Under the pieces are notes generated by a model. The model had not been told where the DNA came from, ran no database searches, and was given only the letters and a program-made list of their open reading frames with translations. Made by a program: the position numbers and the translations under genes. Below are positions 8,801 through 15,773 of a DNA stretch of 32,047 nucleotides, piece by piece. How positions within the stretch are numbered: the stretch's first letter is position 1; each line of letters opens with the position of its first letter. This stretch comes from Candidatus Accumulibacter vicinus. GTDB taxonomy: Bacteria > Pseudomonadota > Gammaproteobacteria > Burkholderiales > Rhodocyclaceae. The stretch lies in contig DIME01000069.1 in the NCBI GenBank assembly GCA_002425405.1, positions 1 through 32,047 of the forward strand, in the 5' to 3' direction.

Positions 8801-10057
8801 GCTGAGCGTGCGGGCCAGCGCTTCGACCCGCGCCGAGTCGTTGTGGTTGTGACTGAGGAAGAGATCGAACTGGCGCAGCGACTGCTGGCCGGCGAGGTCG
8901 GCCGGCAGCAGCGGTTCGTCGCTGCCGCGCTGGTAGAGCTGCGGCAGGAACCAGTCTTCGAGATTGAGCGTGCGCGCCGCCGGGCCCTGTTCGAGCCAGC
9001 GCGCGGGCGAGGCGACGAGCGCGCTGCGCCCCTGCGCCACCGCATGGCCGATGGCGGTGCCGCTGGCCAGTTCGCGGTAGAAGCGGTCGAGGAGGATCCT
9101 CGCCGCCTCGACATGCACGGCGTGCCCCATCGAAAGCACGCTGCCGACGCCGGCCTGGATCAGGCGCGGGGCGACCGAGCGGAAAACCAGCGTTTTGCCG
9201 AGCGTCGCGCTGCGGCAGGCTTCGAGGACGACGAGCGGAATCCGGTACTGGGCGAGCAGGTCGCCGAGCCGGTCGGCGGCGACGAGGTCGGTCTGCGACT
9301 CGCCGCTGCCGTCGTCGCTCTTCTCGAAGCAGAGGGCGCCGATCTGCATCTGCGGCAGGAAGGTCCCGTGGCCGTCGAAATGGACGACGTCGTAGTCGTC
9401 GCCGGCCTGCTGCGCCGCGCGCAGCATTTCCCCGAGGCGCGCGAGCGTCGGCGGGCGGCAGAAGTCGAGCTGGACCGCTTCGCCGAGCGGGTCGATCGCC
9501 GCTAGCAGCGCTTGCGTCGTCATGCGCGGGTCGATGAAGCCGGTATCGTCGGGGCGGCTGACGACGTAGAGGATGCGCAGCGGCAGTTCGCCCGTGCGGG
9601 CGGCGACCTGCTCCGGGAGGGCGAGTTGGCGGCGCAGCGAGACGCGTAGCGCGAGCTTGCCGGCGGCGTCGGCCATGAGTTCCCACGGCAGACGCAGCAG
9701 TTCGGCGTCGTCGGTGGCGACGGTCAGCTCGCGCGGCTCCGGCGCGGCGAGCAGTGCCTCGAGTGCGGCGTGGTTTTCCGGTGCGGAAAAGATCGCGTCG
9801 TGCAGTTGCCGGCCCCATTCCTCGAGCCTGGCCTTGACACGCGCCGCGCGGACGACGGCGCCGCCGTCGGGCAAGTCCATGTACTCCTCGAGATACCAGC
9901 GGAGGTCGTCGTAGTCCGCGTCGCTCAGCAAGGGAGTGAAGGACTGCTCGACGCCGAGTCGCCGACCGTCGCCGTCGGTGAGCGCGACGCGCCGGCTGTC
10001 GGCCGCCGCGGGCGGGAAGAGGAGGCGGAGTTCCTGCGTCGCGTGCGACGTCTGCAT
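5825..10057 (-). CDS. CHAT protease-TIR-STAND NTPase-TPR multidomain protein (predicted immune or cell-death receptor)
   Basis: This 1410-residue protein has four parts. Residues 105-375 are a caspase-like CHAT domain with the catalytic pair in VVHFDGHGTF (His230) and VVLEACRSA (Cys281). Residues 396-505 are a TIR domain: FDLFLSHNHNDSARVEALA, then GLRVWLDKWECGPG, where Glu432 is the expected NADase glutamate. Residues 557-900 are a STAND/NB-ARC-like NTPase with Walker A GGMGKT (588-593), Walker B VLLVWDN (D666), a TCR sensor (709-711) and HPLSIELVG (768-776). TPR-like helical repeats fill about 940-1390. In such proteins ligand binding by the repeats makes the NTPase oligomerise and fire the effectors. 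Two effectors in one chain is unusual. The ATG at 10057 has a weak Shine-Dalgarno; the end is an amber codon with a coding-like extension. No signal peptide is seen. Confidence 0.87.
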   Translation of the reverse strand: MQTSHATQELRLLFPPAAADSRRVALTDGDGRRLGVEQSFTPLLSDADYDDLRWYLEEYMDLPDGGAVVRAARVKARLEEWGRQLHDAIFSAPENHAALEALLAAPEPRELTVATDDAELLRLPWELMADAAGKLALRVSLRRQLALPEQVAARTGELPLRILYVVSRPDDTGFIDPRMTTQALLAAIDPLGEAVQLDFCRPPTLARLGEMLRAAQQAGDDYDVVHFDGHGTFLPQMQIGALCFEKSDDGSGESQTDLVAADRLGDLLAQYRIPLVVLEACRSATLGKTLVFRSVAPRLIQAGVGSVLSMGHAVHVEAARILLDRFYRELASGTAIGHAVAQGRSALVASPARWLEQGPAARTLNLEDWFLPQLYQRGSDEPLLPADLAGQQSLRQFDLFLSHNHNDSARVEALARTLSERHGLRVWLDKWECGPGKLEPQCAAGIRNSRFTVVAGSTSALNSQWVRWEIDKHREIHPDSGDEHLLPLKLEPLQLPPDLDALLWVDFSDPGHDGDNAALLARLIRSSDAADARRRRGFRPPARQRDEHGAFPAPPAYGFHGRARELLALERALCKPHSQRGIVLHAMGGMGKTALACEAAEWWTRSGLFRDGACFVSFEQFTSAERVVQVFGCYLAGENFNQFPPSEQRRRAIEFIQQQQVLLVWDNFESTLPQFNDAASPYTDDERRRLAELFADLTRGPGRGALLVTCRPGETGLPGARRHELHGLARADSLWLLAGILQRHDLKLSDPRLGRERLDPLLDDLADHPLSIELVGPHLKTLTPEAIRADFASLLARFEQAAPAAPDGGKGRNSSLLASLEFSRRHLSAAARAALPWLGLFRGGVFEAVLLDVSQLRPEDWQPIRAELQGIALVRVEDEIQIANRPFLRFHPTLAASTADDRLAQQPETRRRFIDVYGAVMQMLNKMLRGSQSRAALAILEREEANYRCAVRWAIGDGRIREAALLGETFRHYLERSNRLRERDAWVTMLRDATRQGAFTEDAAVYERQAAWTRLQQGDPQGAVEQLQALIERLRSTTEFDPAFQLALAVPYLGRVLHAAGASSQAIPILREAVGLWEALVEKAAGEPWQALLTTGEAARAANTLANLAATLGDLANALSGTGRRDEALAVAETGLRIHAVLGNQRELAAGHGQCASVLTAAGRYDDADARYDLALAASRDAGDQELEGALLQHQGSLADDRGQCPRAVTLYQQALKRFQAAGNQGSMMRTYNLLGVVEQDAGRLPEARAWYEKSRQLAVALQDQRSLGRAAQNHGIVCRLEGEAARAQGDEPAARRSFEAALASVEESLRIDPALGNPPDEAGSLGQLAIIHLRLGDLAAAERHAEAAREFHESLGLNDVWRDYNTLSEIAAARQDPAAAAGWAQKRDAKLAEIERLAGGGDGVPNRML

Positions 10058-10342
10058 GGTGGGGACCGTTCACGGAAAAGACAGCGGTGGCGGGCGGTGG
10101 CGAGCAGTGGCGGAAAGCCGCGGGCTTCGCTGCGCGCCGCCGCGCGGCGGCTGGCTGACCGCCGGGCTGGCCGGGGGCAGGGAATCCAGCACTGCCTACA
10201 CGAGTATAGGAGCCCCCATCGAGCAGCGTCAATTCCCGATTGTTTGCACGACGAGCGTCCGTTTGCGTTACGCTGGACGACCTACCTGCTCCCCACCGCC
10301 TCGCGGCACGTGGCGGAAGCACCCAGCCAACCCCCACCACCC

Positions 10343-11188
10343 ATGGCCACCATGAAAACCCCGCAAAGACTCACCGCACTCGTCGAAGAAGGCCTCGTCG
10401 ATGAGGTGATTGGCCAATTGATGAGCGGCAAGGAGGCCACCGTCTACGTCGTTCGCTGCGGCGACGCGATTCGCTGCGCCAAGGTCTACAAGGAGGCCAA
10501 TCAACGCAGCTTCCACAAGAACGCCTCCTACCAGGAAGGCCGCAAGGTCAAGAACAGCCGGCAGGCGCGCGCCATGGCGAAAGGCAGCCGCTATGGGCGC
10601 CGGATGCAGGAGGAGGTCTGGCAGAGCGCCGAGGTCGATGCCCTGTATCGGTTGGCCGCCGCCGGCGTGCGGGTGCCGCAGCCGCATATCTGCTTCGCCG
10701 GCGTGTTGCTGATGGATCTGGTTCTCGATGCCGACGGCCACGCGGCGCCGCGCCTGAACGACGTCGAACTCAGCGAGGAACTGGCGCTGGCGTATCACGC
10801 GCTGCTGATGAACCAGGTGGTGCGCATGCTGTGCGCTGGCGTCATCCACGGCGACCTCTCGGAATACAACATCCTCGTCGGCGAAGGCGGGCCGGTCATC
10901 ATCGACCTGCCACAAGCCGTCGACGCGGCCGGCAACAGCGACGCCGCCGAAATGTTCGAGCGTGACGTGCTCAATCTGCGCACCTACTTCAGCGCCTTCG
11001 CGCCGACCCTCAAGGACAGCCAGTACGGCAAGGAAATCTGGGCGCATTACGAGAGCGGCCTGTTGTCGCCGGAACTGGCCCTGACCGGTCAAGTGGTGCT
11101 CGACGAGGAGCCGGCCGACGTCGACGCCGTTCTCCTGCAGGTCAAGCTGGCCATCGAGGAGAATGCCATCCGGCGCATGTGCTGCTGA
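10343..11188 (+). CDS. RIO-family serine/threonine protein kinase
   Basis: This 281-residue cytoplasmic kinase has the RIO fold. Visible are the ATP loop SGKEATVYV (28-36), the ATP-binding lysine in CAKVYK (Lys47), the catalytic loop VIHGDLSEYNILV (Asp171, Asn176) and the metal-binding aspartate in IIDLPQAVD (Asp188). Bacterial RIO kinases are uncommon relatives of the archaeal and eukaryotic ribosome-maturation kinases, and their targets are mostly unknown. Two ATGs (10343 and 10352) are possible and neither has a clear ribosome-binding site. It is divergent from the CHAT-TIR gene across 285 bases. Its 3' end overlaps the broken antitoxin remnant. A near-identical but mutated active-site fragment lies at 13904-14032. 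Confidence 0.88.
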   Translation: MATMKTPQRLTALVEEGLVDEVIGQLMSGKEATVYVVRCGDAIRCAKVYKEANQRSFHKNASYQEGRKVKNSRQARAMAKGSRYGRRMQEEVWQSAEVDALYRLAAAGVRVPQPHICFAGVLLMDLVLDADGHAAPRLNDVELSEELALAYHALLMNQVVRMLCAGVIHGDLSEYNILVGEGGPVIIDLPQAVDAAGNSDAAEMFERDVLNLRTYFSAFAPTLKDSQYGKEIWAHYESGLLSPELALTGQVVLDEEPADVDAVLLQVKLAIEENAIRRMCC

Positions 11189-11301
11189 CCTTTGACGACT
11201 ACAAGAAAATCGCCGATCTGCTGGCCATGCCCGGCATTGAAGCCATTGAGCTTGATATCTCGCCGCTACGCGATCTCGCACAAGCAGCGGATTTGCGTTG
11301 A
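11176..11301 (+). pseudogene. Phd/YefM-type antitoxin, C-terminal remnant
   Basis: In a frame different from the RIO kinase, the sequence reads HVLLTFDDYKKIADLLAMPG, then IEAIELDISPLRDLAQAADL and R, ending in a TGA that overlaps the next ATG. This resembles the tail of Phd-family antitoxins, which typically read EYRRL...SIADLLAMPG. The DNA-binding N-terminal half is missing, and the fragment begins inside the last codons of the RIO kinase gene. A few residues between DYKK and IADLL are also lost. It cannot make a working antitoxin. Its partner toxin is also broken. Confidence 0.6.
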
Positions 11302-11651
11302 TGTTCCTGCTTGACACCAATGTCGTTTCCGAAATGCGGACAATTCGCAGTGGCAAGGCAAATGCCTGCGTGGCGGCATGGGCCGACAGCGTCGACACCA
11401 ACGACCTCTACAGGAGCTTGAAATCGGCGTTGTGCTTGCCGAACGCCGTGACCCCGCGCAGGGAGCCCTGTTCCGCTCATGGCTGGACAATCACGTCCTG
11501 CCGGCGTTCGATGGCCGTATTCTGGCCGTCGACGCTGCCGTTGCCCGGCGCAGCGCCCGGCTGCACATACCTGACCCGCGCCCGATGCGCCGAGCGCGGT
11601 CACGATCAACCGGCGCCGGAGTACGAATTCGACCAGCGTATCGCCTGGTAG
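11301..11651 (+). pseudogene. PIN-domain (VapC/FitB-type) toxin remnant, deleted and frameshifted
   Basis: The start is intact: ATG at 11301 overlaps the antitoxin stop, and MFLLDTNVVSEMR carries the first PIN-domain aspartate. After DTNDLY the frame breaks and continues one frame over as LQELEIGVVLAERRDPAQGA, then LDNHVLPAFDGRILAVDAAV and ARLHIPDPRP. In relatives about six residues lie between DLY and LQELE, so a deletion of roughly 19 bases is inferred. After DPRP another segment holding the later acidic residues is missing, and only STGAGVRI of the tail is left. PIN toxins are ribonucleases; this one is inactive. Confidence 0.7.
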
Positions 11652-11904
11652 GCGCGGGCAGGAAGTCGCCATGCGCAAAGGTCCAGGAGGTCGCGGGAAC
11701 CTTTCAGTGAGCGCGAGAGCGACCTGCCTGGCCGCCAGCCCCGGGTACCGGGTTATACTCGCGGCAGAGAATGTGCTGCGATAATGGCAATTCGCGAAGT
11801 CGGGCGCCGCCCGGCAAACCCGCAAAGGCGGTTCCGCCGAGCTTGTCGCCAGCGCGCCGCCTTTTTCATCCACCGATCCATCTCAAAAACCGGAGCTCGA
11901 AATC

Positions 11905-12246
11905 ATGAAAATCCGCCTGTTCGTTCTGTCCGCCGTACTGACCGTCGCCGTTGCCGCTTGTGGCCAAAAGGAAGATGCCGCCAAGACCGAGGCGGCCAGG
12001 CTGGCCAAGGAATCGGCCCAGAAAGCCGGTGCGGCCGTGGGTGCGGCCGCCGACGCGACCAAGGAGGCCGTCAAGGATGCCGGCGCGGCGGCCAAGGAGA
12101 AGGTCGTCAGTGCCGGTACGGAAGTCAAGGACAAGACCAAGGAAGCGGTCGAGGCGACCAAGGAAGCCGGCAAGGAGATGGTCGTCAAGGCCGCCGATGC
12201 GACCAAGGAAGCGGCCGACAAAGCCAAGGAAGCAGTCAGCAAGTAG
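11905..12246 (+). CDS. Small lipoprotein with Ala/Lys-rich amphipathic repeats
   Basis: This 113-residue protein begins with a lipoprotein signal peptide whose lipobox ends VAAC (Cys19), so it is probably lipid-anchored in the outer or inner membrane. The mature part is almost entirely Ala, Lys, Glu, Asp, Val and Thr. ATKEA recurs at residues 50-54, 83-87 and 98-102, with roughly 11-residue spacing elsewhere as in LEA-like or apolipoprotein-like helices. It should form one long amphipathic helix. The function is not known; stress protection or envelope spacing is only a guess. GGAG lies about nine bases before the ATG. TATACT at 11754 could be a -10 box, but I find no good -35. Confidence 0.8.
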   Translation: MKIRLFVLSAVLTVAVAACGQKEDAAKTEAARLAKESAQKAGAAVGAAADATKEAVKDAGAAAKEKVVSAGTEVKDKTKEAVEATKEAGKEMVVKAADATKEAADKAKEAVSK

Positions 12247-12274
12247 GCCGGATGTCACGCGGCAAACCGGCGGT

Positions 12275-13753
12275 TCACCGGACCCTCGGCCTCGGCGGGC
12301 GGCGGTTTCGTTCCGCCGGTGGTCGGTTCTTGCGAACGGGCGCGTGGTTTTGCAGGTGGGCAAAGAACTCGCGGTCGGCGCCCAGCATGTGCCGGGTGAC
12401 GACATCGTAGGCGAGGAACTGGAAGACATCGCCGACGCCTTGACGGCCATTGCCGTAGTTGGCCGCCAGATGCCGCGCCTGGTTGGCCAATTCCTGGTGC
12501 AGAACGACATGCGCCGTGGCGCCGGGAAAGCCGGCGGCGACGATCGCCTGTTCCTCGTCGGCAAAGTGCTGGAGGACATCGGCAATCAGCCGGCTGACGA
12601 TCACTCCGACCTCGTCGGCGGTGCCGCCGGAAAGGATTGCCGCCAGCAGTTCATTGGCGTCGGCGAAAAGCTGCCGATGGCCGCGATCGACCAGCTCGTT
12701 GCCGCATTCGTAGGCCGGGTGCCAGACGAGCTGAACGAAGTCGGCGACGATATATTCCAGTGTGCTGGCTGGCCCGATCGCGTCCGGCGCCAGTTGGGCC
12801 TGGTTCCGGCCGCCGGCTTTCGCCCGGTAGAGTGCTTCGTCGGCGCGCTGAAACCACTCCTCCCAGGTGTCGCCAGCGTGGCATTCGGCGGCGCCGATGC
12901 TGACCGTCAGTTGTCCGATGACCGGAAAGCTGGCGCGTTCGATCTGGTGGCGCAGGCGTTCGGCAAGCATCGCCGCTGTCGACCGGTCGGTGTTGGGACA
13001 AAGCACGATGAACTCCTCGCCACCCCAGCGCGCCAGCACGTCGGTGCCACGCAGCCGGCTCTGCAGCAGACGGGTCAGCGCCTGCAGAACCTGGTCGCCG
13101 ACGACGTGGCCATGCTGGTCGTTGATGGGCTTGAAGTGATCGATATCGATGATCAGCAGGCTGAGCGGCTGTTCGTAGCGGTTCAGCCGATCCATCTCGC
13201 TACGTACGCACTCCTCGAGTCGGCGCCGGTTCCAGGCGCCGGTCAGCTTGTCGGTGCCGGCCACCTGCTCGAGTTCGACGACGGTCCGCCGCAGTTCCTG
13301 GTTGGCCCGCTGCAGGCGATCGAGGGTCTGCTGCATGGCCGGGCTGGCCGGCGGTGGGGCGACTTCGTGCACGATCGAGACGATCGACTGCAGTTTCTCG
13401 TCGAGCCCGACGACCGGCAGCTTGAGCCACAGATAGCGGTTGGTCTGGCCGCGCACGGGCAGATCGACTTCTTCGTAGGCGGCCGGTGCGCCGTCGAGCA
13501 GCCGGCGCTCGCAACTCGCGAGTTGCTTGCCCACGGCCGGGGGCAGCAATTCGTCTTCGGACTTCCCGTCGAGGCGCTCGATGCCGTCACCGAGCAGTCG
13601 AGCCATCTCCCGGTTGAACAGTCGATAACGTCCGTCCAGCCCCTTGATGCCAAACCCGACGCCCGAACTTGCGGGCATCAGCAGCGACAGTAGCGCCGTC
13701 ATTCGGATCACGCCGTCCCGTGCCAGTGCCCTGATCAGGTCGTCGTCATTCAC
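12275..13753 (-). CDS. PAS-GGDEF diguanylate cyclase with C-terminal bacteriohemerythrin domain
   Basis: This 492-residue cytoplasmic protein has a PAS-like sensor (about 20-130), a short coiled coil (136-165), a GGDEF domain (165-320) and a hemerythrin domain (340-466). The active site reads GGEEF (244-248), and an RGTD inhibitory I-site lies exactly five residues before it, so it should make cyclic di-GMP and be product-inhibited. The hemerythrin part shows WHPAYECGNELVDRGHRQLF, HFADEEQAI, HVVLHQEL and RHMLGADREF, the His/Glu/Asp ligands of a di-iron O2 site. The cyclase is therefore likely to respond to oxygen. I chose GTG at 13753, with GGAG nine bases upstream, over TTG at 13759. It converges on the lipoprotein gene. 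Confidence 0.87.
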   Translation of the reverse strand: MNDDDLIRALARDGVIRMTALLSLLMPASSGVGFGIKGLDGRYRLFNREMARLLGDGIERLDGKSEDELLPPAVGKQLASCERRLLDGAPAAYEEVDLPVRGQTNRYLWLKLPVVGLDEKLQSIVSIVHEVAPPPASPAMQQTLDRLQRANQELRRTVVELEQVAGTDKLTGAWNRRRLEECVRSEMDRLNRYEQPLSLLIIDIDHFKPINDQHGHVVGDQVLQALTRLLQSRLRGTDVLARWGGEEFIVLCPNTDRSTAAMLAERLRHQIERASFPVIGQLTVSIGAAECHAGDTWEEWFQRADEALYRAKAGGRNQAQLAPDAIGPASTLEYIVADFVQLVWHPAYECGNELVDRGHRQLFADANELLAAILSGGTADEVGVIVSRLIADVLQHFADEEQAIVAAGFPGATAHVVLHQELANQARHLAANYGNGRQGVGDVFQFLAYDVVTRHMLGADREFFAHLQNHAPVRKNRPPAERNRRPPRPRVR

Positions 13754-13903
13754 CGCCAAGCTCTCCCCCCGAATTAGCTGTCGTCCGCGCGTCGCGGCAC
13801 GTGGCCCGGACCCACCTCCGACCGATGCGCCACTATACGGGTTTCAAGCGCGCGAACCAAGGGGCTGCGCCCGCCTGGCAGCCTGTCGGGCTTTCACCTC
13901 GCC

Positions 13904-14032
13904 CGAACATTTCGGCGGCGTCGACGGCTTGCGGCAGGTCGATGATGACCGGCCCGCCTTCGCCGACAAGGATGCTGTATTCGGAGAGGTCGCCGTCAAT
14001 GACGCCGGCGCACAGCATCCGCACTACCTGGT
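13904..14032 (-). pseudogene. RIO kinase active-site fragment, inverted and mutated relative to the gene at 10343
   Basis: Bases 13754-14155 hold no intact gene. Within them the minus strand encodes QVVRMLCAGVIDGDLSEYSI, then LVGEGGPVIIDLPQAVDAAE and MF, matching residues 158-205 of the RIO kinase upstream. My hand alignment shows nine mismatches over 129 bases plus one clean 18-base deletion, flanked in the parent by CGACGC repeats. Seven mismatches are synonymous. The two changes visible at protein level fall on catalytic-loop positions (His to Asp, Asn to Ser). The rest of the kinase is absent. It may be the last piece of a second, once-selected RIO gene. Confidence 0.85.
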
Positions 14033-14155
14033 AACGGATGCGTTCGTTTGCGCTTGACGGCCGATGTCGCTTTCGCAAATACTCTGGCGTTCCGGGTTGC
14101 ACGCGGCTTGTTGGCGCCACCGGGAAGTATCAGTGTGGGCGAGAGGACGAATGAG

Positions 14156-14917
14156 GTGAGGTTCTGGTGGGTCAACCGGCAGCACCCGGCAAGCGAAGTG
14201 GCAGAACTGTTTGGCGACATCGACCGCGTCTTTTCGCTCGACGGCGAGTTGATTACCAGCGATTCGCTCTGCCGCGTGCTACGCGTCAGTGCCGGTGGCA
14301 AGCGCTACTACGTCAAGCGCTACAGTGGCACGGGCAAGAATCTCCAGCGCCGCTGGCTGGGCCTGCGGCGCTGGCTGGGTTTGCCGCGAGTGCGCGCCGA
14401 GTGGCGGAACCTGCAGGCTTTCCGGGACTGGGGAATTCCGACGGCGACGCTGGTTGCCTACGGCCTCGAGCGTCGCTTTGGCGGTTTCACGCGAGGTGCC
14501 GTGGTGACCGACGAGATCCCTGCCACCTGCGATCTGGCGCAACTGGCCCGCGCCAACGATTCGCGCCTGCACGATCGTCGCTGGGTTGCCCATGTCGCGC
14601 GGCAGATCGCCGACATGGCGCGCACCCTGCACGACCACGGCTTCGCGCACAACGATCTGAAGTGGCGCAACCTGCTGATCGATGGCGGACCCTTGCCAAC
14701 GGCGTATCTGATCGATTGCCCCAGTGGCGCCTTCTACCGTGGCGCAGTTCTTCAGTACCGCATCGCCAAGGACCTCGCGTGCCTCGACAAGCCTGCCCGG
14801 CGTCTGTTGTCGCGCACGCAGCGACTGCGCTTCTATCTTGACTATGCAGGGCACGCGCGGGTGACCGACGACGACCGCAAGCGGATCAGCAAGATCGTCA
14901 GCTTCTTTGATCGGTGA
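14156..14917 (+). CDS. Lipopolysaccharide-kinase-like protein (InaA/WaaP/KdkA fold)
   Basis: This 253-residue protein has the protein-kinase-like fold of LPS core kinases. Lys54 in YYVKRY is the expected ATP-binding lysine, FAHNDLKWRNLLI (163-175) is the catalytic loop with Asp167 and Asn172, and LIDCPSG (186-192) corresponds to the DFG metal site. Such enzymes phosphorylate heptose or Kdo in the LPS core at the inner membrane's cytoplasmic face. The acceptor sugar cannot be deduced. I chose GTG at 14156, with AGAGG nine bases upstream. The frame is open further up but that part overlaps the RIO fragment region. It forms a cluster with the methyltransferase and the second kinase. Confidence 0.85.
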   Translation: MRFWWVNRQHPASEVAELFGDIDRVFSLDGELITSDSLCRVLRVSAGGKRYYVKRYSGTGKNLQRRWLGLRRWLGLPRVRAEWRNLQAFRDWGIPTATLVAYGLERRFGGFTRGAVVTDEIPATCDLAQLARANDSRLHDRRWVAHVARQIADMARTLHDHGFAHNDLKWRNLLIDGGPLPTAYLIDCPSGAFYRGAVLQYRIAKDLACLDKPARRLLSRTQRLRFYLDYAGHARVTDDDRKRISKIVSFFDR

Positions 14918-15105
14918 GCGTAAGCGAGCACATCGGCTGCCCCAAGCGTTGCACGTCGACCGGGCCTTGGCGCGGCGCACGTCAAATAGGGGTTAAGGTG
15001 GGCTTCAGGCTAAGATGGTAAGATTTGATTCTGCCAGTCGCCGTCGCTCAGCGAAGTGTTCAGGCGTCGCGAGCGCATCATCATCCCGTTAAATTGGTGA
15101 CGAAT

Positions 15106-15750
15106 ATGAACGATACTCCCTTTGCGACGTACCGCGCCAAGACCAATTACACCGAGGACAAGGCTCGCGGCTATGCCAACCGCGACGCACGGCGCAACGT
15201 GCCGGAATTGAAGCTGGTCGAGCGCGCCTTCCAGCTCATTCCCAGGCCGGCCTCCGTCCTCGACGTTCCCTGTGGCGGCGGCCGGGTGACCGTGCTGCTG
15301 AGCCAGCTCGGGTACGAGATGAGCGCGGCCGACTACTCGGAGCCGATGCGCCAAATCACCCGCGAGACCACCGCTGCGAAAGGACTGAACGTTCCGGTGT
15401 TCGAGGAGGACATCGAGAAGCTTTCGCAGGCCGACGCGAGTTTTGATGCGATCGTCTGTTTCCGTTTCTTTCACCATCTGCCTAACGAGGAATTGCGCCG
15501 CAAGGTCGTGGGCGAGCTCTGCCGGGTCGCGCGCAAGCATGTGGTGATGTCCTACTTCAACCCGAAAACGCTGCGTGCGCTGGAACAGAAGCTGCGCCGT
15601 TGGCGGGGCAAGAAGCTGTCCGTCTTCAACACGCCGCTGGCTGAGGTCATGGACTACTTCAAGGCCAATGGTTTCAGGCTGGTGAAAAACTTTCCGCTCG
15701 ATTTGACCAATAACCTTCACCTGGCGGTGTTTGAACGCGTATCGGCTTGA
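15106..15750 (+). CDS. Class I SAM-dependent methyltransferase
   Basis: This 214-residue protein has the Rossmann methyltransferase fold. Motif I is VLDVPCGGGRV (51-61), followed by AADYSEPM (acidic end of strand 2) and FDAIVCFRFFHHLP (motif II/III region), which is like UbiE/MenG or Methyltransf_11 proteins. The substrate is not identifiable. Lying between two LPS-kinase-like genes on the same strand, it may modify a lipid or sugar of the envelope, which is inference. The start is the ATG at 15106. Its stop overlaps or nearly abuts the start of the second kinase, suggesting cotranslation. Confidence 0.85.
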   Translation: MNDTPFATYRAKTNYTEDKARGYANRDARRNVPELKLVERAFQLIPRPASVLDVPCGGGRVTVLLSQLGYEMSAADYSEPMRQITRETTAAKGLNVPVFEEDIEKLSQADASFDAIVCFRFFHHLPNEELRRKVVGELCRVARKHVVMSYFNPKTLRALEQKLRRWRGKKLSVFNTPLAEVMDYFKANGFRLVKNFPLDLTNNLHLAVFERVSA

Positions 15751-15773
15751 GTCGCCGCCACCCCAGGGGCAGC

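Noticed and set aside
6476..9505. 1009-codon plus-strand open frame opposite the CHAT-TIR gene
   Set aside because: It has no recognisable motif and the composition of an antisense shadow; the minus strand has four clear domains.
11199..11873. 224-codon minus-strand frame over the toxin-antitoxin remnant
   Set aside because: It has no family motif, and the plus strand carries recognisable Phd and PIN segments.
12640..12700. Possible active-site loss in the cyclase hemerythrin domain (non-standard HH-x-x-x-D end)
   Set aside because: The His, Glu and Asp positions are all present with normal spacing; RHMLGADREF is a tolerable variant.
14151..14159. ATG-AGG-TGA mini-frame overlapping the GTG start of the first LPS kinase
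   Set aside because: It is two codons long and likely a chance overlap.
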